Positions 1-12,475 of a DNA stretch of 64,000 nucleotides are shown one piece after another. The DNA comes from Podospora bellae-mahoneyi (lineage: Eukaryota; Ascomycota; Sordariomycetes; Sordariales; Podosporaceae), in the NCBI RefSeq assembly GCF_035222275.1, contig NC_085884.1, positions 3,348,001-3,412,000 on the forward strand, in the 5' to 3' direction. The notes under the pieces are model-generated. The model ran no database searches. It worked only from the letters and a program-made list of their open reading frames with translations, and was not told the DNA's origin. The stretch's first letter is position 1, and every line of letters starts with the position of its first letter. A program made the position numbers and the translations under genes.

Positions 1-1973
1 GGAACAATGTCTGGCTCGGGGAAGCCAACCGTGACTGTGTACCCGAGTGGTCAGACTTCTGGCGGGGGAGATGGGAATGGGCCGGGGGCTAGCTCTGCAC
101 CGGGGGTCAGCTCTACACCGGGGGTCAGCTCTACACCGGGGCTTAGCTCCGCACCGGGAAGTTCGTCTTCGGGTGGGGATGTATCTGGGACGGCGTCGGG
201 AAAGTCACAGTCAACGGTTACTGTTTATCCCTCTGGTCAGAGTTCTGGCGCTGGGGATGGTGATAGCCCTGGGGTTAGTCCAGCACCAACAACTGCTTTA
301 AGCTCATCTCGATCAACGGTTACCGTCTATCCTTCTGGTCAATCTTCAGGTGGCGGAGGTGCTGGAAACGGACCAAGTGCCAGTTCGGCATCTGAAAGTT
401 CCTCGGGCCCGTCTCGATCAACAGTAACGGTGTATCCTTCTGGTTCGTCCTCGGGCGGAGGAGATTCTGGCAATGGACCGGGTATCAGCGAGACAAGATC
501 TACCAAGACCATGACGGTTGGTGAAAGCTCCGCGACAGCGCCCGGAGCTCCTGATTCTTCGAGCTCGACGAACAGAGGGTTGGGGAGTACGAGCTACATA
601 AGCGGCAGCCTGACAAACACCGCCACGGGAGGGGGTGGTATGGGGACCGCAAGCGGGACGTCTGCGGTGTCTTCAGAGACGGGTGCTTCCGATCCTTTGA
701 GTGGGAGCTCGACTGGCGGCACTGGGTCGGCAACCGGGTCGGCAACTGGGTCTCCCGGAACTTCTGGCTCTGGTGGTCCTGCCTCATCTGACTCGGCTAC
801 AGGCGGTGCCTCTGGCTCTGGCACCCCGGGCTCACCAAGCTCTTCCGGTTCACCAAACTCCTCCACTCCATCAAACCCCCCCAGTCTAACAGGTTCAATC
901 ACGACATCAACACTATCCGCCACACCCAGCACCCAGTCCAGCAGCGTTTCCACCTCTGAAACAGCCTCAGCCCCATCATCAAACCAACCCTCTGGTTCCA
1001 GCTCAGAAACCTCATATTCTCCCGGAGACACCTCCGCCACCTCCTCCAACCAAGGAGGCGCTACCACCAGCACACAAACAACATCCAACTCAGGCAGCCT
1101 ATCCGGGTCAAACATACCTCTTCCCACATCAGACTGCGACTCCCTCTCCCCCTCCCCCTCCCCCTCCCCAACATCACAATGCGACACCTGGATCGGCATA
1201 GAAATAATCCACATCATCGAAATAGTCGAAATCTGCCCTTCCGGCTCAACAGGTACCCTCTCCTTCCCCTTCCCTCTCCCCCCCTTTTTTTTTTTTTTTT
1301 CTTTTTTTCCCACCATCATACTAACCCAACCACAGTGACAGAAACAAAAACAGAACACCTCTCCACCCTCACCCGCCCCATCTGCGCCACGCCAACCCCC
1401 TCCCAACCATGCTACCCCTGCATCTTCGGCACACCCTCCGCTTCAGATGACAACTTCACCGTGACGGTGACGTCCTGCCCGGCGAACCCAAAGACTACCG
1501 TCACGGTCACGGCGCAGATGTGTAGCACTTGTACTGTGACTACGTGGGTGGGGACCGTGCCGGGGCATACTCCTGGGGGGGAGTGTCACGGCTGCTTGCC
1601 TCATGCTAGTTCGACGGTGACGGAGACGGCTGCTGTCGAGACTGCTACCGAGGTGGTGACGCTGGGGAGTGTGGTGTCTGACCCAGCTGCTACCGGTTCT
1701 TCTGCTATCGGTGGTGGTGGAGAGGGTTACGGTCCGCCACCCCCGGCATCAGTCCCTCGCCCGGTGGCCACTGCCAGCTCTGTCCCTGCTGGTGGTTACG
1801 GTCCTCCCCCGCTGCCGGATGTTCCTGTTGATGGGGCGACAGCGAGCGATTATGCCCCGTACAAACCCTCGTCGACCAGCTCTGTGGTTACTGCTGCTGG
1901 GGTTGGAAGGAGCGGCCACAATGCTGTTACGGGTGTGCTTGTTGGGCTGTTGGGGGCGGTCATGGTCATGTAA
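1..1973 (+). CDS. GPI-anchored Ser/Thr/Gly-rich cell-wall protein, 5' partial
   Basis: The model is join(1..1252,1336..1973). The reading frame is open to the window edge and the first ATG (base 7) is not followed by a signal peptide, so the true start probably lies to the left. At least 629 residues are present. The N-terminal half is a low-complexity Ser/Thr/Gly/Pro stretch with four TVTVYPSG blocks, which suggests a heavily O-glycosylated stalk. The intron (GTACCC donor, CTAAC at 1321-1325, CACAG acceptor) contains a 17-nt T run and joins the two frames exactly. The second exon has Cys-containing TVTVT segments and ends in a short polar stretch plus the hydrophobic tail AVTGVLVGLLGAVMVM, as expected of a GPI-attachment signal. 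Wall or surface location is inferred. No enzymatic domain is recognised. Confidence 0.75.
26..447 (+). repeat. Four in-frame VYPSG repeats in the wall protein
   Basis: Near-identical 30-nt blocks start at 26, 211, 313 and 418. Each encodes (S/P)TVTVYPSG(Q/S) and is followed by a variable Gly/Ser linker. Between the first two blocks the linker carries a shorter tandem repeat of the type SSxPGxSS, at about 88-165. Confidence 0.8.
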
Positions 1974-2366
1974 TATTTGCACTTTGTTTTGATAATGTGT
2001 GGTGGTGATCTAGGGTGGATGGACGTTGCTGTTTAGCAAGCTGTAATAATATTTCTTCTCGTCAAAAATTCGATGACCAAGGTAGAATCTCGGGTGGCAA
2101 AATCATCTGGTGGCTCTGAAACGTTGATATCACTGCTTGCATTGGGGACAACATGAAGCAACTGATCATAAAGTGATACCCCTTTCATGTACGTGTAGCC
2201 CATACAATCTGTCTGTGGGCGACCAAGGTAGGTAGGTAGGTAGGTCATAAAGCCAAACCTAAATCTCAAGGAACGTGGCACCTCCCCTTCAGCCTGCCGT
2301 GTGTATATGTGTTCCCACCGAGCATGTCCATGTTTGTCTGCTCAAGGTGGTCGTCATGTGAGCATC
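1974..2366. other. Convergent 3' spacer
   Basis: This is 393 bp between the 3' ends of the wall-protein gene and thi4. It holds a tandem GGTA run at about 2226-2245 and no supportable gene. Confidence 0.6.
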
Positions 2367-3633
<1,267 letters not shown>

Positions 3634-3956
3634 CTGATGACATAATGCCTGACAAGTCTTGATCATGAGAGTGGTTCACACAACACCACCACCACCAGCG
3701 CAAAGTGACCCATTGCTTCTTCTCCTGTGAGAAAGAGGCATGATATGTACCGGTTTGTGTTTGACCTAGGCATGAATTAGTACATCCAACCAACAACCAC
3801 CTTCTTACCACAACAGGTCAAAAAACAGGGAGTGATATTTACGAGAGAAGTTGAACTGGATCTGTTGGATGTCTGAAGTCGTCTGTCGACAGTCGCTTTG
3901 CAGAAGAGAGAAGAAGAAAAAAGAAACCTCAACCGCCCCCCGAGAAGAACCCTCCC

Positions 3957-3962
3957 TTTATA
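3957..3962 (-). promoter_or_regulatory. Candidate TATA box of thi4
   Basis: TATAAA on the minus strand lies about 530 bp upstream of the thi4 ATG and 325 bp upstream of the leader intron. This spacing fits a long leader that includes the riboswitch intron. Confidence 0.45.
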
Positions 3963-5340
3963 CCCATCTACCTCCCCAAACCTCCCACTTGCAAACCCCC
4001 CCGACCAAAGTCCGTTCGAAAAGAAGGTTCCCTAGTGCCCTCTCCACACGACTCATCCAAACCCCCACGAGATAGTCCGAACCCCTCACTACCACCACCA
4101 CCAAGAGGGGTTCAAAGTTTCGAGTTGAGCATCGCCCTGCAGTCTCCAACCAGTGAACATGCTCAAACCACTCAAGAAGGTGGAGTGGCCCTCCCCCCCA
4201 AGTCCCAAGATGACCACTCCCCCCCGCCCCCCCTTCCTCATGACAGTCCAATGACAAGGGCCAACTCAAATCGTATTCACCACCACCCTCCTCTATCAAT
4301 CAGTCATCCCCCCTCTCAATAACCCCTCCTTTCCAAGCCATTGATTGATCCCCAAACCTCAACCACGGTACCGCAAAGATCTAGACCATCAATTGATAAG
4401 AAAACATGGCAATCAGCGGATACCCACGGTCACTGGCACACTTCTCGGCTTTAGAATTGGTCAATCAGACACAAATAAATCCCCATTGCTGACTGGAAAA
4501 CCGCTCACAAGAAAGCCAAAAAAATGCAAGTCAATGACATACAATACAACTCTTCCCCACTTTGCTGCTTTCTTGTCAAGACCTCGCCTGCGGCTGTGAC
4601 ACCACCCCCCCGACTGTTTCCGCTTCACTGCGGGATCGGAGAGGCTCTTAACCGATGGGGAGGTTTCTTGTCGACCAAAAACAAAACAAACAAAAAAACA
4701 AAAAAAAGTGTCGAAAACTGCCATAAATGCTGCTTTGGTCATGCGTTATGGCTAGGTAGATGATGACGATGACGATGACTCTTACCCGTCGAGGGTTTGT
4801 CTCAATAGATTATATACAGGTAATGTGTGTTAAGACACGGGGGTTAAGACCAAAAAAACAAAAAAAAAAAAAAAAAAGGAAAAAAAAAAAAAAAGACAGA
4901 GAGACGTGCCAATCCACCATCTCCAACAGCCAAAAAATGATCCAAACGAACGCCCCCACCCCTTCCCCCCCTCCCGATGTGTGTGTGGTGTCCATGTGCC
5001 AAAAGACAAAAATGAAAAATCCAACGCGCAAGTAGGTATCTGTAGGTCGATAATAATGTAAAAACCCCTCTCCCCCTTCCGAGATGCCGTCTCCTGGACA
5101 GCCAGCCCAGCCATATATATAATACTTTCGTACACTCTCCCCTCCGTCTTAACCAGCCCTCCTTTTGGTCAAAATGAACAACCCTCCGCCCCCCATCCAA
5201 CCGCATGCACCCCAACACCACCAACACCACAATCCCCATCCTAATCAAAACAATCCCATAACAAAAAACAACAACCCAAAAAAAAATAAAAAATAAAATT
5301 AAGAAAATAAAAAATAAAAAAAAAATATATAAAAAAAAAA
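3963..5340. other. Spacer between thi4 promoter and Ras 3' end
   Basis: No supportable gene. It has pyrimidine-rich stretches near 4190-4230, a pair of A runs at 4854-4893 and very A-rich DNA at 5260-5340, the latter probably the 3' UTR of the Ras-like gene. ORFs here are low-complexity artefacts. Confidence 0.5.
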
Positions 5341-6291
5341 TCACCAACATCTCAACCTCTTCCAAAAACCCGGTCTCCCAATCCCCCCTTCAATATTATT
5401 CACCCCCCTCCTCCCCAACTCCTTCTCCCCCCCTTCCTCCTCCCCCTCCCGATCCGGCAACGGTGTCAACGGCTTCGTCATCCCCCTCTTATTATTCCCC
5501 ATCTCATTCCCCCTCCCACCACCACCAAGTAACTCGTCCGCCTCCATCTCGGCCAACCTCCTCCCCTCCACCACCCTCCTAACAATCAACTCAAACGTCT
5601 CCTCAATGTTAACCTCCAACCTCGCACTAGTCTCCATAAACCCGCACCCCCTCCCCCTAGCCCACTCCAGCCCAACCTGCGCCGCCACCCTCCTCCCCTC
5701 CTTCAAATCGCACTTGTTCCCCGCCACAATCTTCACCGGCGGCACCATCTTATTCCCTTCCCCACCCAACCCCCCCAGATCCACCACCCCCGCCTTCCTC
5801 GCCCTCGCAGCGTTGTCCATTCTTGTTTCCGCTTCCATATCGATCAGATCGTTAAAGTACTCTAGCGCGTGCAGCGAGTCAAGACTGGTGATGTCGTAGA
5901 CGAGGAGGAAGGCGTCCGAGGAGAGGTTGGAAGAGGCCCACATGCCCCGGTATTCTTCCTGCCCTGCCGTGTCGGTCAGGGAGAGGTGGTAGGTGACGCC
6001 GTCGATGCGGCGGGTGATGGAGTACGAGTCTTCGATTGTGGGGTCGTAGTCGTCTGTCCAGCTGCCTGGCTGGCCCGAGCGGACGAGGCGGAGGGTGATG
6101 GAGGATTTGCCGCAGCCGCCGTCGCCGCAGATGGTTATCGAGATGGGAATGGGGGGGCCATTTCGGGGGGAGGTGGTTGTTGTTGTTGTTGTTGTTGTTG
6201 CTGCTGTTGTTGGAGTCGACAGGTGGTGGTTGTTTGGTGGTGAGGTGAGGGAGGTGGTGGGGGTGTGGTTCATGTGGTGGGGGGAGCGCAT
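5341..6291 (-). CDS. Ras-family small GTPase lacking a CAAX motif
   Basis: This is a single exon of 316 residues. A poly-Thr N-terminal extension of about 50 residues precedes a Ras core. The core has the P-loop GDGGCGKS (56-63), effector loop PTIEDSY (84-90), DTAGQEE (107-113), NKCD (192-195) and ETSA (220-223). The effector loop places it in the Ras/Rap/Rsr branch, not Rab, Rho or Arf. About 26 extra residues, with a Gly-rich stretch, sit between the DTAGQEE and NKCD motifs. The C-terminus is RLRCW: one cysteine is present but there is no CAAX box, so ordinary farnesylation is not predicted. Membrane association would need another mechanism, or an unseen 3' exon. It probably acts in signalling or polarity. 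The closest paralogue cannot be named from sequence alone. Confidence 0.85.
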   Translation of the reverse strand: MRSPHHMNHTPTTSLTSPPNNHHLSTPTTAATTTTTTTTTSPRNGPPIPISITICGDGGCGKSSITLRLVRSGQPGSWTDDYDPTIEDSYSITRRIDGVTYHLSLTDTAGQEEYRGMWASSNLSSDAFLLVYDITSLDSLHALEYFNDLIDMEAETRMDNAARARKAGVVDLGGLGGEGNKMVPPVKIVAGNKCDLKEGRRVAAQVGLEWARGRGCGFMETSARLEVNIEETFELIVRRVVEGRRLAEMEADELLGGGGRGNEMGNNKRGMTKPLTPLPDREGEEEGGEKELGRRGVNNIEGGIGRPGFWKRLRCW

Positions 6292-7932
6292 TCTTTCTTT
6301 CTCTTTTTGTTGTCGTTTGTTTGTGGTTGTGATTGTGGCTTTGGTTGCGGCTGTCGGTGGTTGTTGTTGGCTTTCAAGTGTAAGCTAGCTAGCTATGTGT
6401 GGTGTCGATGGGTGGGTGTGGTGGTGGCTGGCCTTGAGTAGGATAGGGGCGTCGCCAACGGTTCTTCTTGAGAATATGGGAATTTGGGAAATGCGCAAAA
6501 GGTGGTTTTGCTGGTGCGGATGGGGCGGAGGAGGTCTTGATAATAAAGTCGATCCTGGTCTAGACGGAGTGCCCGAGCATAGGCAATTTAACAAAAGTCG
6601 TTGGCTCCCCTGTCGTCAAATGTCGGGGGCGCGTGGAGTAAAAAGGGACAACTACCGCGTAGAGCAAAGCTGGTGGGGTAGCTAGCTAACTTTATGTCAA
6701 CCAAGCAGACAAGCAACCAGTTTGGCCCGGACGCGACGTCACGCGCAGAAGGTGATGGATGGATGAAAACCGTTGGCAAGGGAGGAACAGAGAAAGTGGT
6801 GAGACATGTACTGAAGTGTATCCGCCGCCTCGGGTATCGAGGGAGGGGAGTGGGAGAGAGAAAAACCGGGACGAGTATGAGAAGCGAGGGTGGTGATGTT
6901 TCTTTTTTTTTATTTTTATTTTTATTTTTATTTTTATTTTTTTCTTCTTTTTTTTCCTTTTTTTCCTTTTTTTCTTTTTTTTTTTCTTTTTTTTTTTCTT
7001 CAAACTTTCTTGTTTCTTTTTCCAATTCCCAAAGATCCCGTCAATCAAAATTGGCCCGTGCTTGATCAAACGTTACAAGGTGCGCGCAGGATTTTTCTCG
7101 GGGTGCCCTGGACAAGGTGCTCGTGCGCCAGTGTGACAGTGTGCCCGGTCTTGCAGAAAGAATTGGGAAAAGATCGGTAAGTCTAGATTTTTGTATGGCC
7201 TGAGAAATAGAAAGAGAATCGCTGAGCGGCGGTCCATCAGGAACGCAGCCAATCATCTCAGGCCCCTGTCGCGACTGTTCCTGATTCCACTTGCACCCCA
7301 CTCTCTTCGACTTTCTTGACGGCGGCGTCCATCTCCAAATGAGGGGGCTTTCAGCCTTGAAAATTCGATTGGGAATTCCCCATTGATTCCAACGCTAAAT
7401 ATCGGCGTTCCCTTTCTTCCAAGAAAGATGGTTCAGAACATCACCATCCAACGGCCCCTAAACGCATAAACGCGTGCGCGCCGATGCTTCGGGCCTTAAC
7501 TGGACCTTCCCGGCCTATAGCAAGAAACATTTCTCCCCTCCTTTTCCGGACAAGATCACCACCAACACAGCAATCATCTCCTCCCCCCGCCCCAAAATAT
7601 GGCCAGCGATGAGGTCATCTTGCGACAGTTCGGCTGTTGAGCCGATGCTGACCCCAGGAAGCCCCCGTTGTCTCCGAATCCCGGATCCTCGGCTACCTTA
7701 CGTACGCACGCCGCCGTGCCGGGACCGCTCCAGCATGGCCTGCGGGATGAAAGAACGTGGAATGCGGGTGGGTGGACCTCGGCGTATGCATCCGCACCAG
7801 GCTCTTCCCTGATGACTACAAAAAAAAATCAAAATCTCTCTCTCGCTCTGTATTTTCGATACCTTACTTTGACTTTGTCTGACTGAACCCCAACCCTGTA
7901 CTTTGATATCGAACCACCCAGCAAAAACAAAG
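6292..7932. other. Divergent promoter region, Ras-like gene and decarboxylase
   Basis: This 1.6 kb separates two divergently transcribed genes. It contains a (TTG)n run that continues from the poly-Thr codons of the Ras-like gene, and a long T-rich tract at 6901-7011. CA- and GA-rich leader-like sequence occurs just before the ATG at 7933. No gene is supported. Confidence 0.5.
6901..7011. repeat. T-rich microsatellite, TTTTTA then T/C runs
   Basis: About five TTTTTA units (6901-6942) run into mixed T runs broken by single C or CC. On the minus strand this is an A-rich tract about 600 bp upstream of the Ras-like gene. Confidence 0.8.
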
Positions 7933-9657
7933 ATGAACGGAACCAACGGGGCCAAGAAGCAGACGCTCAACAGGGCATCCGAGGTGGAACATGTGAGTTG
8001 TCTATCTACAATGTTAACGTGTCGATTGCAAAAGCTAATCATGCGCTTGTGCTGTGCAGCTCGTTGATGCTGTGAAATCCTTAATCATCCCCTTCATTCA
8101 GGCCGCCGATGATGCTGTGCCATCCAGGGCTGCCGGGGAACTGCTCCCAAACAGGAACGGTGTCGTCCGCAATGCCCTGGTCGAGTCCAAGAGACCGGAA
8201 GAGCTGGTCAAGGAATTGGCCTTGTCTCTCCCTCGAGTAGGCCGTGGCGAGGAGGGTCTCTTACAGACGATCCAAGATGTCCTCAAGCACAGCGTCAACA
8301 CCTGGGACCAAGGGTTCATGGACAAGCTGTATGCCAGCACCAACCCCGTATGTTGCTGCTCCTAAAACTTTTGTTCGTCAGGCATCTGACTCGGTCACAC
8401 AGGTGGGCGTCATCTCCGAGCTCGTCCTCGCCGTCCTCAACACAAATGTAAGTTGTCTCCCCCTCATCTCACCCATCATCCATCCATTCCTAACCTCCCC
8501 CCCCCCAGGTCCACGTCTACCAAGTCTCCCCAGCCCTGGCAGTAGTGGAAAAGCACACCGCCAAAACGTTCGCCTCCCTCTTCGGTTTCAACGGTCCCCG
8601 CGCCGGCGGCGTAACCTGCCAAGGCGGCTCCTCCTCCAACCTCACCTCCATAGTCATCGCCCGCAACACCCTCTACCCCGCATCCAAACTCAACGGCAAC
8701 TCCGCCGCCCCCAACGGCCCCTTTGTCTTGTTCACCTCCTCCCACGGCCACTACTCGGTCGAAAAAGCCGCCGTGACCTGCGGCCTCGGCTCCTCCTCAG
8801 TCTGGACCGTCCCCGTCGACGCCAGCGGCAGGATAATCCCCTCTGAACTCCGCCGCCTGGTCCAAAAGTCCCTCGACCAAGGCCTCACCCCCTTTTACGT
8901 CAACGCCACCGCCGGCACCACCGTCTTGGGGAGCTACGACCCCTTTGAGGAAATCTCGGCCGTCTGCAAGGAGTTCAACCTCTGGATGCACATCGACGCC
9001 TCGTGGGGCGGCCCGGCCATCTTTTCCGCCGCTCACAAGCACAAGCTTGCCGGCAGTCACCTTGCCGATTCCCTGACTGTGAACCCGCACAAGATGCTCA
9101 GCTGTCCGGTCACGTGCTCGTTTCTGCTGGGGCCGGACATGTCGATTTTTCACAAAGCAAACACCCTTCCGGCGGGGTACCTCTTTCACAGCTCGACTCC
9201 GTCTGACGTGTGGGATTTGGCCGATTTGACGCTCCAGTGCGGGAGGAGGGCTGATTCGCTCAAGCTGGCGCTGGCGTGGATTTACTACGGGGCGGAGGGG
9301 TTTGGGAGGCAGATCGAGGCTGCTTTCGAGCTGGCGGCGTATTTTGCGGGGTTGCTGGAACGGAGCGGGAACTTTGTGCTGGTTAGTGAGAACCCGCCGC
9401 CGTGCTTGCAGGTTTGTTTTTATTATGCGCCTGGGGGAAGGTTGAGGGGGACGGGGGAGGGGAACACGGAGGTCACGAGGGCGATGGTGGAGAGGTTGGT
9501 GGCGAGGGGGTACATGGTTGATTACGCGCCGGATGTGAGCGAGGAGAGCAGGGGGAGCTTCTTTAGGGTGGTGGTCAATGCTCAGACGTTGAGGGGGACG
9601 GTGGAGGGGTTGGTGAAGGGGTTGGAGGCGGTGGGGAGGGAGGTGGTGCCTCAGTAG
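7933..9657 (+). CDS. PLP-dependent group II amino-acid decarboxylase
   Basis: The model is join(7933..7992,8060..8347,8403..8447,8509..9657), 513 residues, with all three introns GT-AG and in phase. The family includes glutamate, aromatic-L-amino-acid and cysteine-sulfinate decarboxylases. Visible landmarks are ASTNPVGVISELVL and NVHVYQVSPALAV near residues 115-145, and the PLP-contacting DASWGG (Asp294). The Schiff-base lysine is in LTVNPHKML (Lys326), and a Cys/Gly-rich substrate-side loop follows it. Length and motif order fit an active enzyme of the glutamate/cysteine-sulfinate decarboxylase type, and nothing essential is missing. The exact substrate cannot be told from sequence. It is probably cytosolic. 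No neighbouring gene points to a biosynthetic cluster. Confidence 0.92.
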
Positions 9658-10063
9658 AGGGTGGGATGCGATCAGGCGAGGGGTAGATGGGTCTGGTATG
9701 TGGAGGAAAGATAAGGGGTAGATGGACGTGCTTGACAGGTCTATTTGAGGGCCTGGTAGATAGATACCTTGCAAGAGGAACCATAGCGGATTCGATGTAT
9801 TGGGAAACAGGGTGGCAGATGACTGCAGACAATCATGGAGCAAACGGAGGTATGCTTGAGGGGGAGCCGCAAAGCTAACCCCTCGTTGTTCGTTACCCAA
9901 CTCGCCAAATCGGTACCTCTTTTGCAGGTAAGTAGGTGCCACTTGTTTACCTTTCAAAATATCGACTCCTCGACTCCCATCTCTTGCGACTTTCATCACC
10001 CAACCTTTCTCCTCCCAACACCACGACCTTCAGCCCTTCCTGACCCACCAAGCATGATCTCAA
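9658..10063. other. Spacer downstream of the decarboxylase
   Basis: Probably the decarboxylase 3' UTR followed by a pyrimidine-rich stretch (9960-10055) that resembles a fungal 5' leader. No coding signal of its own. Confidence 0.4.
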
Positions 10064-10304
10064 ATGGCCTCTGGTGAGACCTCCAAGCTTCCGACCGTCA
10101 CTGCGAGCGCACATCGTCCCGAAAATCAGCCGCTTGACTGCCGCGTAAGTGAATGTCCATGTGTAGGGGACGACGACGAGAAAGATACTGACAAAGCAGA
10201 ATTGGCAGACCTGGCACACTGGGCAGAACAACAGCAAACACCCTCTCTTCCGCGACTTTTCTCCGGCCGCTTCACTACAGCGTCTCCCACAGCAGTGCCT
10301 GTGA
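10064..10304 (+). CDS. Candidate small spliced gene, unknown function
   Basis: The model is join(10064..10144,10200..10304), 61 residues. Support comes from a leader-like pyrimidine tract before the ATG, a consensus GTAAGT donor after the exon end DCR, a CTGAC branch point near 10188, and a CAG acceptor that keeps the frame. The second exon reads NWQTWHTGQNNSKHPLF and has no stop before QQCL. No family is recognised and the product has no signal peptide or membrane segment. Reading without splicing gives a 91-residue alternative. A Cys-rich frame at 10297-10390 (CRC, CSGC, CSPRCSIC) might be a further exon. This is weak evidence; transcription data would decide. Confidence 0.3.
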
Positions 10305-11626
10305 CTTCAACAGCCCTTGCCGCTGCTCTGGTTGCATGAAGGACAACCGGCAACCCTACTGCTCACCAAGATGCAGCATTTGCCCGAGAACCGGAAGGGT
10401 ATTTCCGGCCACAGTTTCACTTCCTACTGTGATCAATGCTCCGCGGGGGGGGGGAACTAAAACTGGGAAAAGCAGCGGCTCGAGAGAGAGTGGAGACAGA
10501 AACATGGCGACGACGCAGTGTTGAGCACGAAAGAGGCACAATCATGCGAATGGAGCCGGGAGAAGAAGCGTCAGTTCTCGACAGTAATAGCAAAGACATC
10601 TCCTTGATGGCCTTCAGGAGGAACTCTTGATCACAAAGGTCCGCGGGAGGCATGTGTGTGACGAGAGACGGGTTGATACCATCGACTTTAAATCATGGAT
10701 ATAAGATGCGATGATGATCATTGTCGGATTGGCGCGTGTGGGCGTCTTGTGGGGAAATGAACGACACTTCCATGTTGATGCATAGATGGCAGCTGGTTTG
10801 GGAGTGTCGAAGGGGTGTCTTGTAGATGTAAGAGGAAGAAGATTCGAGGTACAACCGATGGCCAAGACCTCACAGGCCAGGTTGAATGAAGGGTTCTTGC
10901 TTACAGACCATGAAGAAAATAGTAGGCACATGGATTGGAAGACAGTTAAGTTCACGACACGGCTTTTCACGAGATCAGATGGACATCGAACAGGATCCCC
11001 CAGATCTCCCCGCCAAGCCAAACCGTGATGGACGAGCGGGTCAACTCAGGTGTGTTTGCCAATCTTGGCTGTTGTATGGATATCAAGACACCAAAGTGGT
11101 GGCACGCTTTGTCGAGAGAGAACCGGACACCAGAGCTGGGGATTGGAAAAAGGTGGGGAGGAGGTGGGTGTGTGAAAAGCAAAGAGTGGACAAGATGGAT
11201 ATTTAATCTGTGGTTGCTTCTGGTTGGGAGGGCGGGATTTTTGCTTCATGAGGACCGGTATCCAAGAGAGTAACAGGTATGGCGACCAGAGCAGACAGTT
11301 GGGATTCTTCATGATGGAACAAAATAGAAGCTGAGCAGACTTGGACTGTGATCATCCGTCTATTTCGCGATAAAAGCAGCCGAGAGAATGACCACAACTG
11401 CAGTAGCAAAGCCGACGAATGCTGTGTGTTGTCTGAGGACTTACAAGCCCCCCACCGCGCAAACATCATCCCCCCAAAATCCCGTGTCACCCCTAACCTT
11501 CCCAAATCCCAAACCTAAAACCCATTTCCCAGCGCCAAATCCCATGCATGTCACATCATAACCCCGCCGTAGCTATATCACTTGTATCATCATCCCCCCA
11601 AACTCGTCTATTCCCCATCTGGCCAT
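10305..11626. other. Intergenic, no gene seen
   Basis: Several short ORFs on both strands show no domain, splice or codon support. The last 150 bp are C-rich and probably form the 3' UTR of the AMMECR1-domain gene. Confidence 0.45.
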
Positions 11627-12475
11627 CTATTCCCTCCCCTGCTGCTCCTCAACCCACTCCCTCCACTCCTTGTAAGCCTCATACTCCAACTTCTCCTTCC
11701 GCCCCTGATACCTCACAACCCTCAAATCCACCCCCTCCCACCCCTCCTCCTTCCCCGACCACCCGGCCTTCCTCATCAAGCTGACCAACGTCTCCTCCTT
11801 TGTCCACCCCTGCTCGGTAGCCACGTCGGGCAAATACGTAGCCCCGTACCGTCTCCCCCGCTCATAAAAACTGATCCTGATCCCGTGCTTCCCCAGCTCC
11901 CAATCCATCTTATCCTTTGCATCCTCAAAGTCCGTGAGCAAGGTAACAGCAACCTGCAGCTTTGGCAGCTCCGACGACGAAATCGGATGGAACCTGCTGT
12001 CCTGCAGGGCCGAAATCAGCGCGTAAGAGGAGAGCCCTGTGGCGAGGGGTTGGGGTTCGAATGTGCCGATGCAGCCGCGGAGGATGTACCCGTGGCGGGG
12101 GTGGTTCGTGTTCCAGGTTACGAAGAGGGGGCTGCTGGAAGCGACCTCTTCTCCTTCTGGGGGCGCAGGGGAGGAGGAGAGGGATGTTGCTGGGGTTGAG
12201 GAGGTTAGGGAGAGGGAGCTCGAGGAGGAGGACGTGGACGAGGAAGATGAGGCTGCCAGCCGGCGGAGGGCGGGGGATTGTTTAACTGCTGCTTCGCTGC
12301 TGCTGCTGCTGCTGCTGCTGCTTGCCTCGGATGTTGTTGTTGCTGCTGCTGGTGTTGTTGAGGAAATGTATTCGGCCCATGATTTCTTGATTTGGTCGAG
12401 GGTCATGGGCTTGCGGCCTTGGAGCTCGGCGGCTAGGGTTTCGAAGCAGTAGAGGCAGTGTTCGACTGATGCCAT
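11627..12475 (-). CDS. AMMECR1-domain protein
   Basis: A single exon of 282 residues. The family signature LRGCIGTF is at residues 132-139, inside a block that runs from PLFVTWNT to ISFYERGRRYGATYLPDVA and on to WEGVDLRVVRYQ. The human gene was named from a contiguous-deletion syndrome; the domain is conserved from archaea to man and its biochemical role is not settled. Between the N-terminal MASVEHCLYCFETL segment and the RGCIGT block there are about 70 extra residues of poly-Ser, encoded partly by a GCT repeat (12292-12321 on the plus strand). This is a fungal low-complexity insertion. No signal peptide or membrane segment, so probably cytosolic or nuclear. Confidence 0.9.
   Translation of the reverse strand: MASVEHCLYCFETLAAELQGRKPMTLDQIKKSWAEYISSTTPAAATTTSEASSSSSSSSSEAAVKQSPALRRLAASSSSSTSSSSSSLSLTSSTPATSLSSSPAPPEGEEVASSSPLFVTWNTNHPRHGYILRGCIGTFEPQPLATGLSSYALISALQDSRFHPISSSELPKLQVAVTLLTDFEDAKDKMDWELGKHGIRISFYERGRRYGATYLPDVATEQGWTKEETLVSLMRKAGWSGKEEGWEGVDLRVVRYQGRKEKLEYEAYKEWREWVEEQQGRE

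Noticed and set aside
594-1406. 270-codon minus-strand ORF opposite the wall protein
   Set aside because: Mirror of the repetitive Ser/Gly codons on the plus strand, with no domain.
8797-9999. 400-codon ORF on the minus strand
   Set aside because: It is antisense to the decarboxylase, low in conserved pattern and rich in Arg/Pro/His from the GC-rich sense codons.
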